Source: Arachis hypogaea
Lineage: Eukaryota; Streptophyta; Magnoliopsida; Fabales; Fabaceae
Assembly: GCF_003086295.3 (NCBI RefSeq)
Contig: NC_092055.1
Location: forward strand, 124,721,484-124,785,483
Direction: 5' to 3'
Length of the DNA: 64,000 nt
In this document: positions 1 through 11,498 of the stretch, piece after piece
Layout of the letters: each line of letters begins with the position of its first letter
Position numbering within the stretch: position 1 is the first letter of the stretch
Made by a program: the position numbers and the translations under genes
The notes under the pieces: generated by a model
What the model saw: the letters and a program-made list of their open reading frames with translations, nothing else
Told to the model about the DNA's origin: nothing
Database searches by the model: none

Positions 1-960
1 TGTCGATCTAGCATCCTTCCCTATGACCGTGCCTGTCGTCCACCCTCTTCTCCTTCTTCCGTCGTTCTTTGTTTTTTCACCGTTATTTTGTTCTTCTCTT
101 CTCTGCGACATCGAAAGAGGAAGTCTTTCCCTTGCTGGTGCCAACTACTCCCCCTTTCAAAACTTGCAGCGCGCTCTCTTTTATCTTCTCTTCTTGTTAA
201 CAATAACAATGTAGCTGCAAGTCCTAGAATAAAACCATTTCCAATTTGAATTTGAATCAAAATCCCACCCAATTACTTCTTTATTTGAAAATTGTCAGGT
301 GTCCAATTTTTAGAGCAAATACTTGTCAATCACACACAGTTCCACATGTCGGGCATAGAACGCTCCACTTGTCGCTTACAGACCATTCTACTACTCTCCT
401 ATTATATATTAATAGAAGATTTTAAAATTTTTAAAATATGCATTTAAACGTTACACAACTAACCTCAAATGGATGCTTCCGCAGAATGCCGCTTGATAGG
501 TAAATGGACAAGGTTCGACGGATCCAACAGCGGCGGTGGCATCCATCACCGCGCCGCCTCATTCTCTTCTTTTCTCTGTTGATCTAGCATCCTTCTCTGA
601 CCGTCCCTGTCGTCCACCCTCTTCTCCTTCTTCCGTATTCTTTGTTTCTTCACCGTTATTTTGTTCTTCTCTTCTCTGCGACGTCGAAAGAGGAAGTCTT
701 TTCCTTGCTGGTGCCAACTACTCCCCCTTTCAAAACTTGCAGCGCGCTCTCTCTTATCTTCTCTTCTTAACAATAAAAATACAGCTGCAAGTCCTAGAAT
801 AAAACCATTTCCAATTTGAATTTGAATCAAAATCTCACCCAATTACTTCTTTATTTGAGAACTGTCAAGCGTTCAATTTTAAGAGCAAATACTTGTCAAT
901 CACACACAGTTCTACGTGTTGCTCACAGACCACTCTACTACTCTCCTATTATATATTAAT
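1..960. repeat. Tandemly duplicated ~400-bp non-coding block
   Basis: Positions 1-413 and 577-960 are two direct copies of one segment. Both start at a gatctagcatccttc motif, share a pyrimidine-rich stretch (ctcttctccttcttccgt) and end in ctactactctcctattatat. They are separated by about 160 bp that includes a GC-richer patch (526-560). The copies differ by scattered substitutions and small indels, so the duplication is not recent. Short open frames occur on both strands but contain no recognisable domain and no splice pattern, so I do not call genes. The first copy may continue to the left of the window. From 961 to about 1150 the DNA is AT-rich with nothing recognisable. Confidence 0.75.
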
Positions 961-1151
961 TAATATATTAATATATTAATAGATAATTAATTAAAGTTAT
1001 ATATACAAAACTTATCATAGTTAATTATTTTTTTAAATATAAAGAAAAAGTGGAACATTTTAACTTATCATTATTATTATAATAAATTATAGAAATAAAA
1101 AATTTAAAAAATGTAAGATCTAACGGAAGTACGAAACTTGACGAGACAGAC

Positions 1152-1208
1152 GTACACGTGTACAATACTTCGAATCCAAGTCTCCATTGGATTCAATTAG
1201 CGCCAAAA
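1152..1208 (+). promoter_or_regulatory. Promoter cluster: ACGT palindrome, CHR-like site and E2F site
   Basis: Three elements lie upstream of the TCX gene. They are a 12-bp palindrome gtacacgtgtac with an ACGT core (1152-1163), a ttcgaa matching the CHR consensus TTYGAA (1169-1174), and gcgccaaaa (1200-1208), the reverse complement of the E2F consensus TTTSSCGC. A weak TATA-like cccataaaaa follows near 1227. CXC proteins of the LIN54/TSO1 type bind CHR sites, and E2F works in the same DREAM complex. The sites are visible; their use is inferred. Confidence 0.45.
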
Positions 1209-1488
1209 TCCATTCATCTTCATCACTCCCATAAAAACCGTGCGTAAACCTTTTTCCACTAATCCAACGATCACCCTACGCTCCCAGTTCCTCAGTAAAA
1301 TATCAGCCGTCAAATCAAACCTTTCCTTTTCAGCTTATTCAATTCAATTTTCAAAATCTGAGAGAGAAAGAGAGAGAAAGCGAAAGAGCACCGCAGAGCC
1401 TTCCTTCGATCACGTTTTCCAGCCAACTCTTCCGGCGACATTGCATCGATGCATGCTTCGTTTTCTTCCACCAGAGCTCCAAAGCCAT

Positions 1489-1515
1489 TCTCTCTCTCTC
1501 TCTCTCTCTCTCTCT
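1489..1515 (+). repeat. CT microsatellite in the 5' UTR
   Basis: An uninterrupted CT run sits in the presumed 5' untranslated region of the TCX gene, downstream of a GA-rich stretch at about 1360-1390. Pyrimidine microsatellites are common in plant 5' UTRs. Confidence 0.8.
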
Positions 1516-1751
1516 AGCCGTTGGTTCCTTGCTTCCGCGAATCGCTAATTGTAACGCTCGGGAATTTATGGCTTCAGTCTCTAACGCTGGTGCGGAAGCA
1601 ACAACTTTCTTCAGTTACTCTCACCTTCGGTGAAGATTTCTCGGTACGTTTCGTGAGCTCAGTTCGAAACGTTGAGTAGTTAAGAGCCACATTGCTGTTC
1701 TAAAATAAAAGAGCCGAAGACGTTGTTTCTGCGAGATCGGTTGAAAGGTGA

Positions 1752-4700
1752 ATGGAGCAGAGCGAAACGGCTTTGGATCTAGCTCCGAAATTGGTGAGGC
1801 AGTTGGATTTCACAGCACACCTGAAACTGGCGCCGACTCCGCCGCCGCAGTCGCTGGCAGAGGCGATTCCGCGAACGCCATCACGATCACCGTTGCAATT
1901 GCAATTGACTCTGCATCCGCTAGGGCAACAGCAACAACAGCAGCAACAACCGCAGCCGTGGTTGTTTTCGCAGGGACAGCAGCTGAGAGTGCCGCCGCAG
2001 TCGCCAGCGGTGCGGCAGCAAAAGCTTTCGCCGGTTCCTCGAATTCCGTACACTGTCCAGAAGCTTCCGGTAAAGGCGTTCAAAGTGTCGTAAGTATTCT
2101 ATAAGTTCACAACAGCTGAAAAAAAAAAGAAAGAAAGTAAAGAAAGAAAAGGTAGGGTTTTGATTTGCAATTTTGGATTGCATGCGCTTCACTTATTTGT
2201 CAGGAAAGACGGCGTAGTAATAAAATCAATGTAGCAATGTGTGTTTGAGAGTTTTGAATTTGGATATTATACTCTGAGTTTCAGTTAAGGTGATGAACAG
2301 AAGGTTGCAAAGAGGCGCAGAAAAGAAATGAATGCTATTCATTTCGAGAGTAGTGATTCTTGGAGAGAACTAGTAGGGTGGAGAATAACTGCATAGATAT
2401 TCGTATGGTAGAGTAGAACACTTTTTTTTGTGTTGAGAAGAGAAAAAAAAATTTAATGTAGCAAATCAGTTCGGACTACTTATAGCCTATGATAATGATT
2501 CTTCCTATTATCACTACACTGTCTACACATATTTGTTTCTAGCTTGATTTCTTCCATGCTGAAAAAGAAAAATGGAACTTCGTTGAGGGTTCTTGTTGCT
2601 CTGATTTCGAAGATGGTTATATTCATCTTAATAGTGCAGTTAAACAGAGTATTCTGTTCATTTCTGGAAAAGAAGTATTGTAAAGTTTCTGCTACGTAAA
2701 TAAAAAGACTTCAAACATAAGTTTTCATGACAGGAAAAGAAAATAACTTAATTTTTCTGCTAATGAAGAGCATTGCTAACGTTTCATCTGTCCATATAAC
2801 TGATCCTATCAAGTAGACTGGTTTATCTCTTACACTCATAAAAATTTGTGTAAGCACGCCTATTTAAATGACCTTTTTCTCTACACTTGAACATGTGCTC
2901 CACAGGAAGCAGGAGTCTCCCAGTCCCAGATCACAACCTTGGTATAATGTTGAATTAAAAGACAGCACTCCAAAGAAATCAAAACAATGTAACTGCAAAA
3001 ATTCTCGATGCCTCAAATTGTAAGTACTTAAACTTCTCCGAATGAGAACTGAAAAATTTTATTAAGAATGCTATTGCTTTATGACAAGATATCTTGCATT
3101 GCATGCATTTTCCCACACTTAATTTATTTAACTAGAAAAAAATTAATTTCACAAATGCTAGGTACTGTGAATGCTTTGCATCTGGGATGTATTGTGATGG
3201 TTGCAATTGTACAAATTGTCAAAACAATGTGGATAATGAGGCAGCTAGACAGGAGGCTGTTGGACTTACATTAGAGCGCAATCCAAATGCTTTCAGACCA
3301 AAAATTGCTAGCAGTCCACAAGAAACTCGAGATTCCAAGGTTAGTAAGTAAATTCCTTGTAGAACAAAATTAATGGTTTCTGGCATGGGCCTTCTGAGCC
3401 AACTTAATGGATGATTTGGATTTGGACTACTCTGGTTGTAGCTTTATGTTCTAGCTGACTTGGCTTGTGCTGCTTTATAAATGCCTTGACTCTTGAACAA
3501 ATTCAGGAAGATGTGTCTGAAATTCAATTAGTTGGAAAGCACAATAAAGGATGTCACTGTAAAAAATCAGGTTGCCTTAAGAAGTATTGTGAGTGCTTCC
3601 AAGCCAATATCCTCTGCTCTGAAAATTGCAAATGCATGGACTGCAAGAATTTTGAAGGAAGTAATGAAAGAAGAGCAAGTTTTCATGAAGAGTGTAATAT
3701 GTTTCGCATCAAACAGGAAGCAAATGCTGCCATCAGTGGAGCAGTTGGTTTCTCTGGCTACGGGACTGGAATTGCCATAACACCCAAGAAAAGAAAAATT
3801 CAGGAAATATTTTCTAGCAAATCGTCAATAGATAAAACTGTTTGCCAAACAACTCAATATCAACAGGTGTTTGCTTATTTGCATTTTTTATAGGATTTAC
3901 TTGGATTCTAGGTTTTTCTGCTCGGTTTTCTTTTTTGACAGGCCTCTCTTAGTTTCTTAATTTCTTTATTATTTTTGTATTAACTATCATTTTTCTCCTC
4001 CCTCTAGCATCCAAAATTCATATAATAGTCATTATTTTATTTTGAATTTTAATCAGGAAACTGATCCTATAGTTACACCACCGACATCTCAGTCAACTTT
4101 CTTTTATGTTGACACTGCCAACACTAGAAATTCAGGTTATTCAAGATCTACATACAGGTATTAAATCATTATTTGAGGAATTCATCTTATGTTTATAATA
4201 TAAATATAAAATAAAATTTAATTAACAATGGTTCCTGCCGAAGGTCACCATTGGCGGATGTCCTCCAGCCACAAAATGTGAAGAATCTCTGTTCACTTTT
4301 TGTTGTTCTCTCAGGAGTAGCTGCCAAGACAAATGCAGGTTTGACTTGCATATTGATGCATACTATATTTATATTGTTCATAATGAATTCAATTTATTTA
4401 TATATTGTGGTTGATTATGATTACTATTGTTTTTGTTTTCAAACTTTCTAAAGTTCATGCTGCTGAGACATTTATATATACAAGCATAAATTTTATCTTC
4501 TTTTCCCCTATTTTGCACCCCTTTGTATTTTTTGTAGGGGCTTTTTTTTATTATTTAAAATATGTTTGGTTATTTGTTATTCATGGATAAATTAGGGGAG
4601 ACCGGGAGAGTGGCTTTATATATATGATCCTTTTGAGGAGGATATTAAGGATTTGGGAAAGTATGATGATATGTGGAAATGAGTAACCTGATTTGCAACT

Positions 4701-6344
4701 GAAGCAAAGAGTACTAGGGTTTATGATAAAAATGAACATGTTTTGGAATACAAATTTATTACAGATTTTTTGCTTTTGGAAATTTCTGAATTTTTTGTTT
4801 GATGGAAATTATTGACCATTGGTCGTACATTTGTGATTTTCTTTGCACAAAGTTGAATGATATATATATATATATATATAGAATAGTGTAGTTTAATGAC
4901 AGGGTAGACCAGGAGAGGGTTCCGGTGAACTTCTACAGAACTACCAATCTACCATATGCTTTTACATGTTCTTACATTTTACCCCCTTTTTGCTTTTATA
5001 ATTGCTAATGTGGTCAGTATTTTTTAAGTCTACTAAATATGGCTGATTACTTTTTATTTTATTTTATCCAAATGTTTGTCCCCTGAATATAGTTATAGAG
5101 TAAGCTACCAACATCATGTGTAGTTGCAGCATCCATGTAAATATAGGCTTGAGGGTTACTGATATGTTCGTTATTTGTTACCTTGCAGTTGATGAGTCTG
5201 TCTGCATTTAATCTTAAATTCGTTCTGAGTTTTACACTTGCTATAGTTTTAGTTACATTTTATTTTAACACATTTGGAATCATAATTTTCTTTTAACTTT
5301 CCAGAAATGAGAGCCAAAGTAGGCCAGAACGTTGATGCTGGGAAATTTAAATCTTCTATTCCTTCATCAACTCAGTTGCTGCAAGACAGGGAAGATGTCT
5401 GCAAGTTTGTATGTGATAATTGTAAAGATGAAGTAGATAGAGTTGATATTGACTGTTATAATAGGCCACTTTCACCAGAAACCCTATCACTGATGTGTGA
5501 TGAACAAGATGAGGTGTTTTTCGATAATGGTTCTGCAAATAGAGTGGCATGCAACAATTTTCAAAGCATTGTTCAAAATTCATCTACTTCTGATCGATGC
5601 CCTGATGTGTATGAGGAGCAAGAAAGGGTTGTACTCACAAAGTTCTGGGATGTTCTACGCGGACTCATTACTGTTGGAAGCATAAAAGGTTTGGCTTATT
5701 ATTATGATGTTGAACTCTTCACTCTTACAACCTTTTTGTGCAGAATGCAATTTGTTTTTGGTATTTTATTTCTTCTATTTCCTCTGAAGTGATATAAAGT
5801 TGAGGATGGTATATGCCGGTTTCACGAGGAAGGATGAATGATAGTTGTTATCTACATGATGATAAATTCGAGTGATTTTTGAATTTTGCCATAGCTAAGA
5901 ACTGTTTCTCATGGCACAACACAAACCTTTTAGAGATCTCTTTTATTTTTACTCGTTAAAATTTTATACAATTTTTGAAGTTAGGATTCTCTGTTATTTT
6001 TCTGCTCAACACCTTGGATCACTTTCTCTTTTTTTCTGTTCGTTACAAAGATCACTCGTACTAATTATAACTAGTATCACTCATCTTTTAACTTGCTAGA
6101 AACAATGTGCTCTTCATTAGCCAAGAAAGACGGGGGAAGCGAGGAAGAACTTGCAGCCAACAGTAATGGTGCTGAAGTTGATATAGGGAGTGAAAAGAAG
6201 GAAACTCCCAGCAACTGTGTTGCAAGGTGCCCCATCTCATCATCGGCCATTGAAATATCTCAGAAAAAGCATGCAATGATCGATGGCAATGGTGATCTTG
6301 ATCTCTCGTTAAGGTTTGCTTGCCAATTTTATGGAAGGGAATGA
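1752..6344 (+). CDS. CPP/TCX protein (tesmin/TSO1-like CXC domain), TCX5/TCX6 type
   Basis: Exons: 1752-2089, 2906-3019, 3162-3339, 3507-3866, 4057-4157, 4244-4338, 5305-5688 and 6100-6344. All junctions are GT-AG with consistent phase, giving 604 aa. The N-terminal third is proline/glutamine-rich with a poly-Q run near residue 60. The CRC region follows: CXC1 starts at C141 ([16 protein letters not shown]) and CXC2 spans about C226-C256 ([16 protein letters not shown]), joined by a linker with the conserved [10 protein letters not shown]. In LIN54 the tyrosine of YCxCF contacts CHR-type DNA, and it is present in both repeats. Plant TCX5/6 are nuclear DREAM-complex subunits that repress cell-cycle and DNA-methylation genes. 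Length and the Q-rich start fit TCX5/6 rather than the longer TSO1 branch. The last exon reads through to a stop at 6342-6344; an alternative extra 3' exon cannot be excluded. Confidence 0.93.
4861..4880 (+). repeat. TA microsatellite in a TCX intron
   Basis: A short (TA)n run lies in the intron between coding exons 6 and 7 (4339-5304). The rest of that intron shows no coding or transposon signature. Confidence 0.8.
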
Positions 6345-7630
6345 TAGAATGTTTCCCTATGTGAAAGACTTCTCAGCTGAGTGAGTGGTAATGAAAACAA
6401 TGTTAGATTGACGTGCATAATTGGATGAAGTTCATGTTAAGCACACAAAAAAAAAAAAAAAAAAGGAATTGAAATTTTTGCAGTTATACCGACAGTGAAT
6501 TCCATGCAATGCAAGTATGCAACCGTGTAAAATTTTACAAAATTAAGTTCGCCGGGATTTATTTAATTAATTTGATCTCTCAAACTTGCGCGGAAGTGTC
6601 AAATTAGTTGGGAGTGACCAAAACTTGTTTTGAGGAACCTGGTTAATAAGAAGAATGTGACTTTGGGGGATCAAACGAATTTTACACATAAACAGTTCTA
6701 GGAACTTAACCATCATGTTAGTCCTCATTTCCTTCTTGTTTCCTTCTCCGTTTGCAGCCAAAGGATGAAACTGGCTGGATATTCTTAACTCCGCAATATA
6801 AATTTGGTCTTCCAGCAGTTTTGGACATATTACACTAAAAAAGTCAGGAATTGAAGTTTCTCCACAACTTACCACTTTTATAGACTTTTCCTTGGTTGAA
6901 TTATATCGAATTTCAATCATGGTTTTGGTTGAACTTTCTTGATCGAACATAATTTCATCGATTAAGAGTGCAAGTCCAACCTAATACACATCAAATTTTT
7001 CATTAGATATTTAAAGAACAAGTTAAGAATCATTTAAAACCGTATTAATAAAATAATTAATGAGTACGTATAGAACTATATTCAATTTAAATCAAAAATA
7101 AATTTGATGAAAATTAAATGTTGGAGATATTATTACCTTCTAAAAAGACAGAGACAACTCGCAATGCTATTCGGTATTCGCTACAGAGAGATACTAACAG
7201 TACGGAGCAAGTGAACCCCGGATGTATCACTAAATTGCAAGAACTCCCAAGCGTGTTTTGGAGGGAAGAATCATATTCTTTTCTCAAAACTATACTGTAA
7301 GCTGAGATTGGCACCACAGATATTTTAATGTATCTACCTATGGATATTAGACACCAAAAAGGGATATCATGTCATTTTTTTTTAAAAAAAAAAAAAATAT
7401 TAACACGTTGACGTTGCACAAAAATATTTCTCTACAAAAGTACAAGCATGGCCTCAAATTTTAATTTCGTCGTCCCTTAAGTTAACAAGACAAAAAAATA
7501 ATAAATAATAATAATAAAAGAGATAATGTAATGAGCAAGATCAACGCGAGTTCTCACACCATTAATTAGCAGCTGCACCACGCAGAGAACACCGCCGATG
7601 AAAGTTGGAGCTGGGAATCTTCTCCAAACA
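6345..7630. other. Intergenic region between TCX and hydrolase genes
   Basis: The first part is the TCX 3' UTR; a poly-A run occurs near 6448-6466. Around 6560-6700 the text resembles a dispersed plant repeat ('tttgatctctcaaacttgcg', 'gtgtcaaattagttgggagt'). A 127-codon open frame on the - strand (6567-6950) lies within it but has no recognised domain and reads like repeat-derived sequence. A poly-T/poly-A block sits at about 7370-7400. I see no further gene. Confidence 0.5.
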
Positions 7631-7631
7631 T

Positions 7632-7664
7632 GGCACGTGAGCACTCCCATCAGCCTCACGTGCC
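7632..7664 (+). promoter_or_regulatory. Paired G-boxes as a perfect inverted repeat
   Basis: Two CACGTG G-box cores (7634-7639 and 7657-7662) are spaced 23 bp apart and embedded in the inverted arms ggcacgtgag and ctcacgtgcc. They lie about 70-100 bp upstream of the hydrolase TATA box. G-boxes of this form bind bZIP and bHLH factors (ABA, light and stress responses). The arrangement is seen directly; regulation is inferred. Confidence 0.6.
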
Positions 7665-7732
7665 TTCATTTCCTAACTTTTACTACTTCGGTACCTTCCG
7701 TAACAACACGCACCACGAACCCGCGCAACTTG

Positions 7733-7744
7733 TATATAAATATA
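7733..7744 (+). promoter_or_regulatory. TATA box of the hydrolase gene
   Basis: A strong tatataaatata lies 118 bp upstream of the start codon at 7862, predicting transcription start near 7765 and a 5' UTR of about 95 nt. Confidence 0.6.
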
Positions 7745-7861
7745 CGCAGAAGAAGAACACAAACCACATGCTCACTAACAAAACCCGTAGCCGTTTTAGT
7801 TATTCCTCAACAGACTCACACTCTCACTCACACCAAAATTACCAAAGGACAAGAAGAAGCC

Positions 7862-10800
7862 ATGGAAGCTCAAAACAAGCTTCGGTCCGAGTTCCTTCAA
7901 GTCCTCCGTAGCAGAAGAACCGCTCCAGGTAGTAATAACACTTCTTCAATCAATCACCATTGTTTCAGTTGACATAAATTAAGATTTCGGTGATGATTAT
8001 ATTGATTTAATTCTTTTCGTAATTGAAAAATTCATTTCAGTTCCGTTAACTATAGAACTTGCAAAGCCGGTGACAGATCCTTTGGATCAGAACTCTCCTC
8101 CATCGGAAGTAGAGGTTTCAAATTCGAAGTTTCATTAACATCCATAGCATTTTTTATTTTTAAATTTTCAATTCAGATTTTCCTTTTTTTTTTCCCTTCC
8201 TGGTTGAATTTGCCTGACATCCCTACAGCTGGAGATTATGGCGTCTTGTCCGAAGGCAGACATTGCTAACCTCCAAGATTTGCTCAAGGAGGAGAATCTC
8301 TACTTGACTGTAGAGGTATGATTGATTAGTCAACGGTTCTCAATCATTGATTCGATTTTTTTTTTCTTTATTGAGCTCAGCTGAATTATACAGTTCGAAT
8401 TTGAATTTTGAGCTTGAGAGAAAAAAGAATTTGCTGAAAACGAAGTTTGAATCGTTTGGTTGCGTTGCGTTGTTAGGAAGGAGATCAAGGAAAGTTGCCT
8501 CTGTTGATTCTGAGCTTGAAGGAGAAAACCAAGGCGGAGAGAAGGCCTGCGGTTGTTTTTCTGCACAGTACGAATAAATACAAAGAATACCTGCGCCCTT
8601 TGCTTGAGGTTGCTTTGTTTCATCTTTGTATGCTTAATTCATTGGTGAATTATACTGTGTGTGTATATGTATAATCCTGTAATTGATTGTGAATCGTCAA
8701 AGTTTGTGGTCTTATTTTTCGGTTTCGTGTTTCAGGCATATGCTTCGCGAGGATATGTGGCGATTTCTGTGGATTCTCGATACCACGGCGAGCGTGCTAG
8801 CAGCGCCACCACCTATCGGGATGTATGTGTCTGCTTTATTAGTCGTTAGTTTTCTAATAATTGCTATTTTTCACTGTTCATTCAGAAATTAAGCTACTGT
8901 AATTAAGATAATAATGGACCTAATTCAATTATCGAAATAAAAAAGAAATTAAGATAATAAACGTTTTAGGAGTAGTGGTTTAGCATGCATAATGACTTAA
9001 GATGTTAGACTTGAATATTATCGCCTTGCAGTGAATAAAAGAAGGTGAAAATTGAGGATATAATTTTTTTTATTTAAATATATCCCTTTTAATAATATAA
9101 TTGGAATAAATGAAGAGATATAGCAGTAAAATAGTGATAGATAGAGAATAAGTAGGCTAATTTATTAAGGAAGATATATAACTAATATTAAGAGTAATTT
9201 TGTAAACGAAAATCATTTTAATATCTTTATACAATATTTGAAAATGATTTGATTGGATTGTTTCCAATATTTAAAATAATAATCATGTTTATCAGTTTAT
9301 CACATTATTTAAGCTATAAGGCCTAGGAGAAGTACTTCGGCTTTAATTTTTATTGTTTGCTCATCTAGTCCAGTCTAGTCTTGTATAGAAGAGCTGAAGA
9401 GAGGCTTTTTTTTTTCCACTGAAATATTTAGCCAAGATCCTTCACAAAGTGGAAGACAAATCATTTTGTAAAAATTTCATTGCAGGCTCTTGTTTCTGCT
9501 TGGAAAACTGGGGAGACGATGCCATTCATATATGACACGGTAACTTCCATATTTATTATGCTGGTTTAAGGTGCAAAAAGACTCGGCCACTGGTGCATTT
9601 TAAACTTATGAATTCATGATTAATTTGGTTCAAAATTTGTGTATCGTTCCTTCATCTGGCAGGTCTGGGACTTGATTAAATTGGCAGATTATCTATCACA
9701 GAGAGAGGATGTAGACCCATCTAGGATAGGAATCACTGGAATATCACTTGGAGGTTGGTTTGAGAGAATTTGATAGGATCATGACAGATGCCATGTTTTA
9801 TATCATTTGTAACTTACGTCATTCATTGATGTAGGAATGCATTCATGGTTCGCAGCATTTGCTGACCCCCGCTATGTTGTGGCTGCTCCTATTATTGGTG
9901 TTCAGGTGTAATTGAATTATTTTGGGGGTTTATCTTGCAAGATGTTCTTCTAAAGCAACAATTATTGAAAACTGTCATGCCGCCTTCGTGCAGGGTTTTC
10001 GATGGGCCATCGATAACGATATGTGGCAGGCTCGAGTTAACAGTATAAAGCCAGTGTTTGAGGGTAAGATATATAATGTCAAAAGAAATGAAACTTATAC
10101 GATGTTGTTGCAATTTGGAAGTTTCTTAAATTTATTGATGCTAATACAATCTGAAATGTATATGCAGCGGCTCGTGAAGATTTGGGAAAAAGTGAAATTG
10201 ACAAAGAAGTCGTGGAGAAGGTCAGCCAATGTTTGATGAATGGAACCATCATTAGTCTATAAAATGAGTTGCAATATGCTTTGCTGTTCTTTTAGCTTTA
10301 ATAAAACAGGATTCTTGACGCTCATGACCATGACATATATTTTTCATAATGTCTAGTACTGGATACTAATCTTGTTTTTCTTATTTTCTTAATTTCTGAT
10401 CAGGTATGGGATAGGATTGCCCCGGGCTTAGCTTCCCAGTTTGATTCACCCTACTCGGTTCCATCTATTGCACCACGTTCTCTGATTATTATTAATGGTA
10501 AGCTGAAGATCCTTTCTCACAAGTTTTGATAATTTGGGGTTGGCAAGCTCATTCCATTTAGCCTTTTCTGAAGCATTTCCTTGTGTCTTGGATACATCAG
10601 GTGCGGAAGATCCTCGTTGTCCCATTGGAGGCTTAGTAACTCCTGAGTCAAATGCACGCCAGGTGTATGGGGAGTTAAATTCTTTAGATAATTTCAAGGT
10701 ATGAACATGTATTATTTGGTTCACAATCTTTATATATATGGCCTTCCAATACTAATACCAATCCAAAAATAATTAATACAAGTGGTTAGCTTCAGTTGAT

Positions 10801-10952
10801 CCTATTTTGAAATGCAGATAATTTTAGAACCTGGAGTTGGTCACCAGATAACGAAATTACAGGTGAAAGAATCGTCTGATTGGTTTGACAGATTTTTAAA
10901 GCCAAAGCTCGTGCCCTCAACATCTAATTGTAAATTATGTGTAATGTTATAA
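7862..10952 (+). CDS. Alpha/beta-hydrolase superfamily protein (prolyl-oligopeptidase/YitV-like)
   Basis: Thirteen exons: 7862-7928, 8041-8114, 8229-8315, 8477-8608, 8736-8822, 9486-9539, 9663-9753, 9835-9905, 9994-10063, 10168-10220, 10404-10497, 10601-10698 and 10818-10952. GT-AG junctions and phases agree throughout, giving 370 aa. The alpha/beta-hydrolase triad is visible: nucleophile Ser195 in GISLGG, Asp297 in AEDPRCP and His335 in PGVGHQ. FLHSTN (from about 104) is the usual oxyanion-hole position after strand 3, and DSRYHGER follows as in esterase/peptidase members of this clan. No signal peptide is seen, so a cytosolic enzyme is likely; the substrate is unknown. Domain order and length match the plant single-domain family typified by Arabidopsis At5g25770 (recalled, not searched). 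The start is the first ATG after the TATA box, in a good context (gccatgg). Confidence 0.92.
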
Positions 10953-11498
10953 ACCTATTTGTTCTGGCTCATTGGTAGCCTTGGTATATTTTACTTTGTC
11001 ATGTTGTGAAACTGAATGACAAAACGCTATGCATGTATTCATCTATAGAGGGAGTACTTTACCTGCTCAATGTTATGCAATTTTACATTGCTGTACTATC
11101 TAGGATGTCATTATCAAATGTAACACAATGCATGATTTTATTTAAGCATGTTTTCTCTTTATTCCAAGGTGCTATGTTTCAGATTCTTCAGCTATATTTT
11201 CCTTTTTCTAAAAACCAATTTACGGTGAATAATGAATAATAATCTAATACAAAAAAGCCATGTGATTTCTAAAGCTTTGGTATTTTATTTTTATTTTTTT
11301 TTTTTGGTTGAATTGGAAAGCGTATTTCATTCATTGATAATAGAACAGTACATCAGAAGTTATATTGCTAGCATTTTGGTTTGTTTTCCATATATATTGC
11401 TAGCTTGTTACAATATGTCTTTGGACACTTTAACACACTGATTTTCTTGTCGCTGGCAAGCACGGAGACAAACAGAAAAGCAAGTTATCTGAAATTAT
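10953..11498. other. Shared 3' region between convergent genes
   Basis: This stretch separates the stop codons of the hydrolase (+) and PEX4 (-) genes. It must contain both 3' UTRs and polyadenylation signals and is T-rich on the + strand. No coding signature is seen. Confidence 0.6.

Noticed and set aside
1700..2192. Cys-rich and Leu-rich frames antisense to, or shifted from, the TCX first exon
   Set aside because: They are shadows of the CAG/CCG-rich coding exon.
6567..6950. A 127-codon - strand frame between the first two genes
   Set aside because: No domain, low complexity in parts, and phrases typical of dispersed repeats; not supported as a gene.
8330..8623. A 97-codon frame antisense to the hydrolase gene
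   Set aside because: It overlaps hydrolase exon 4 and its flanking introns on the other strand and has no recognised motif.
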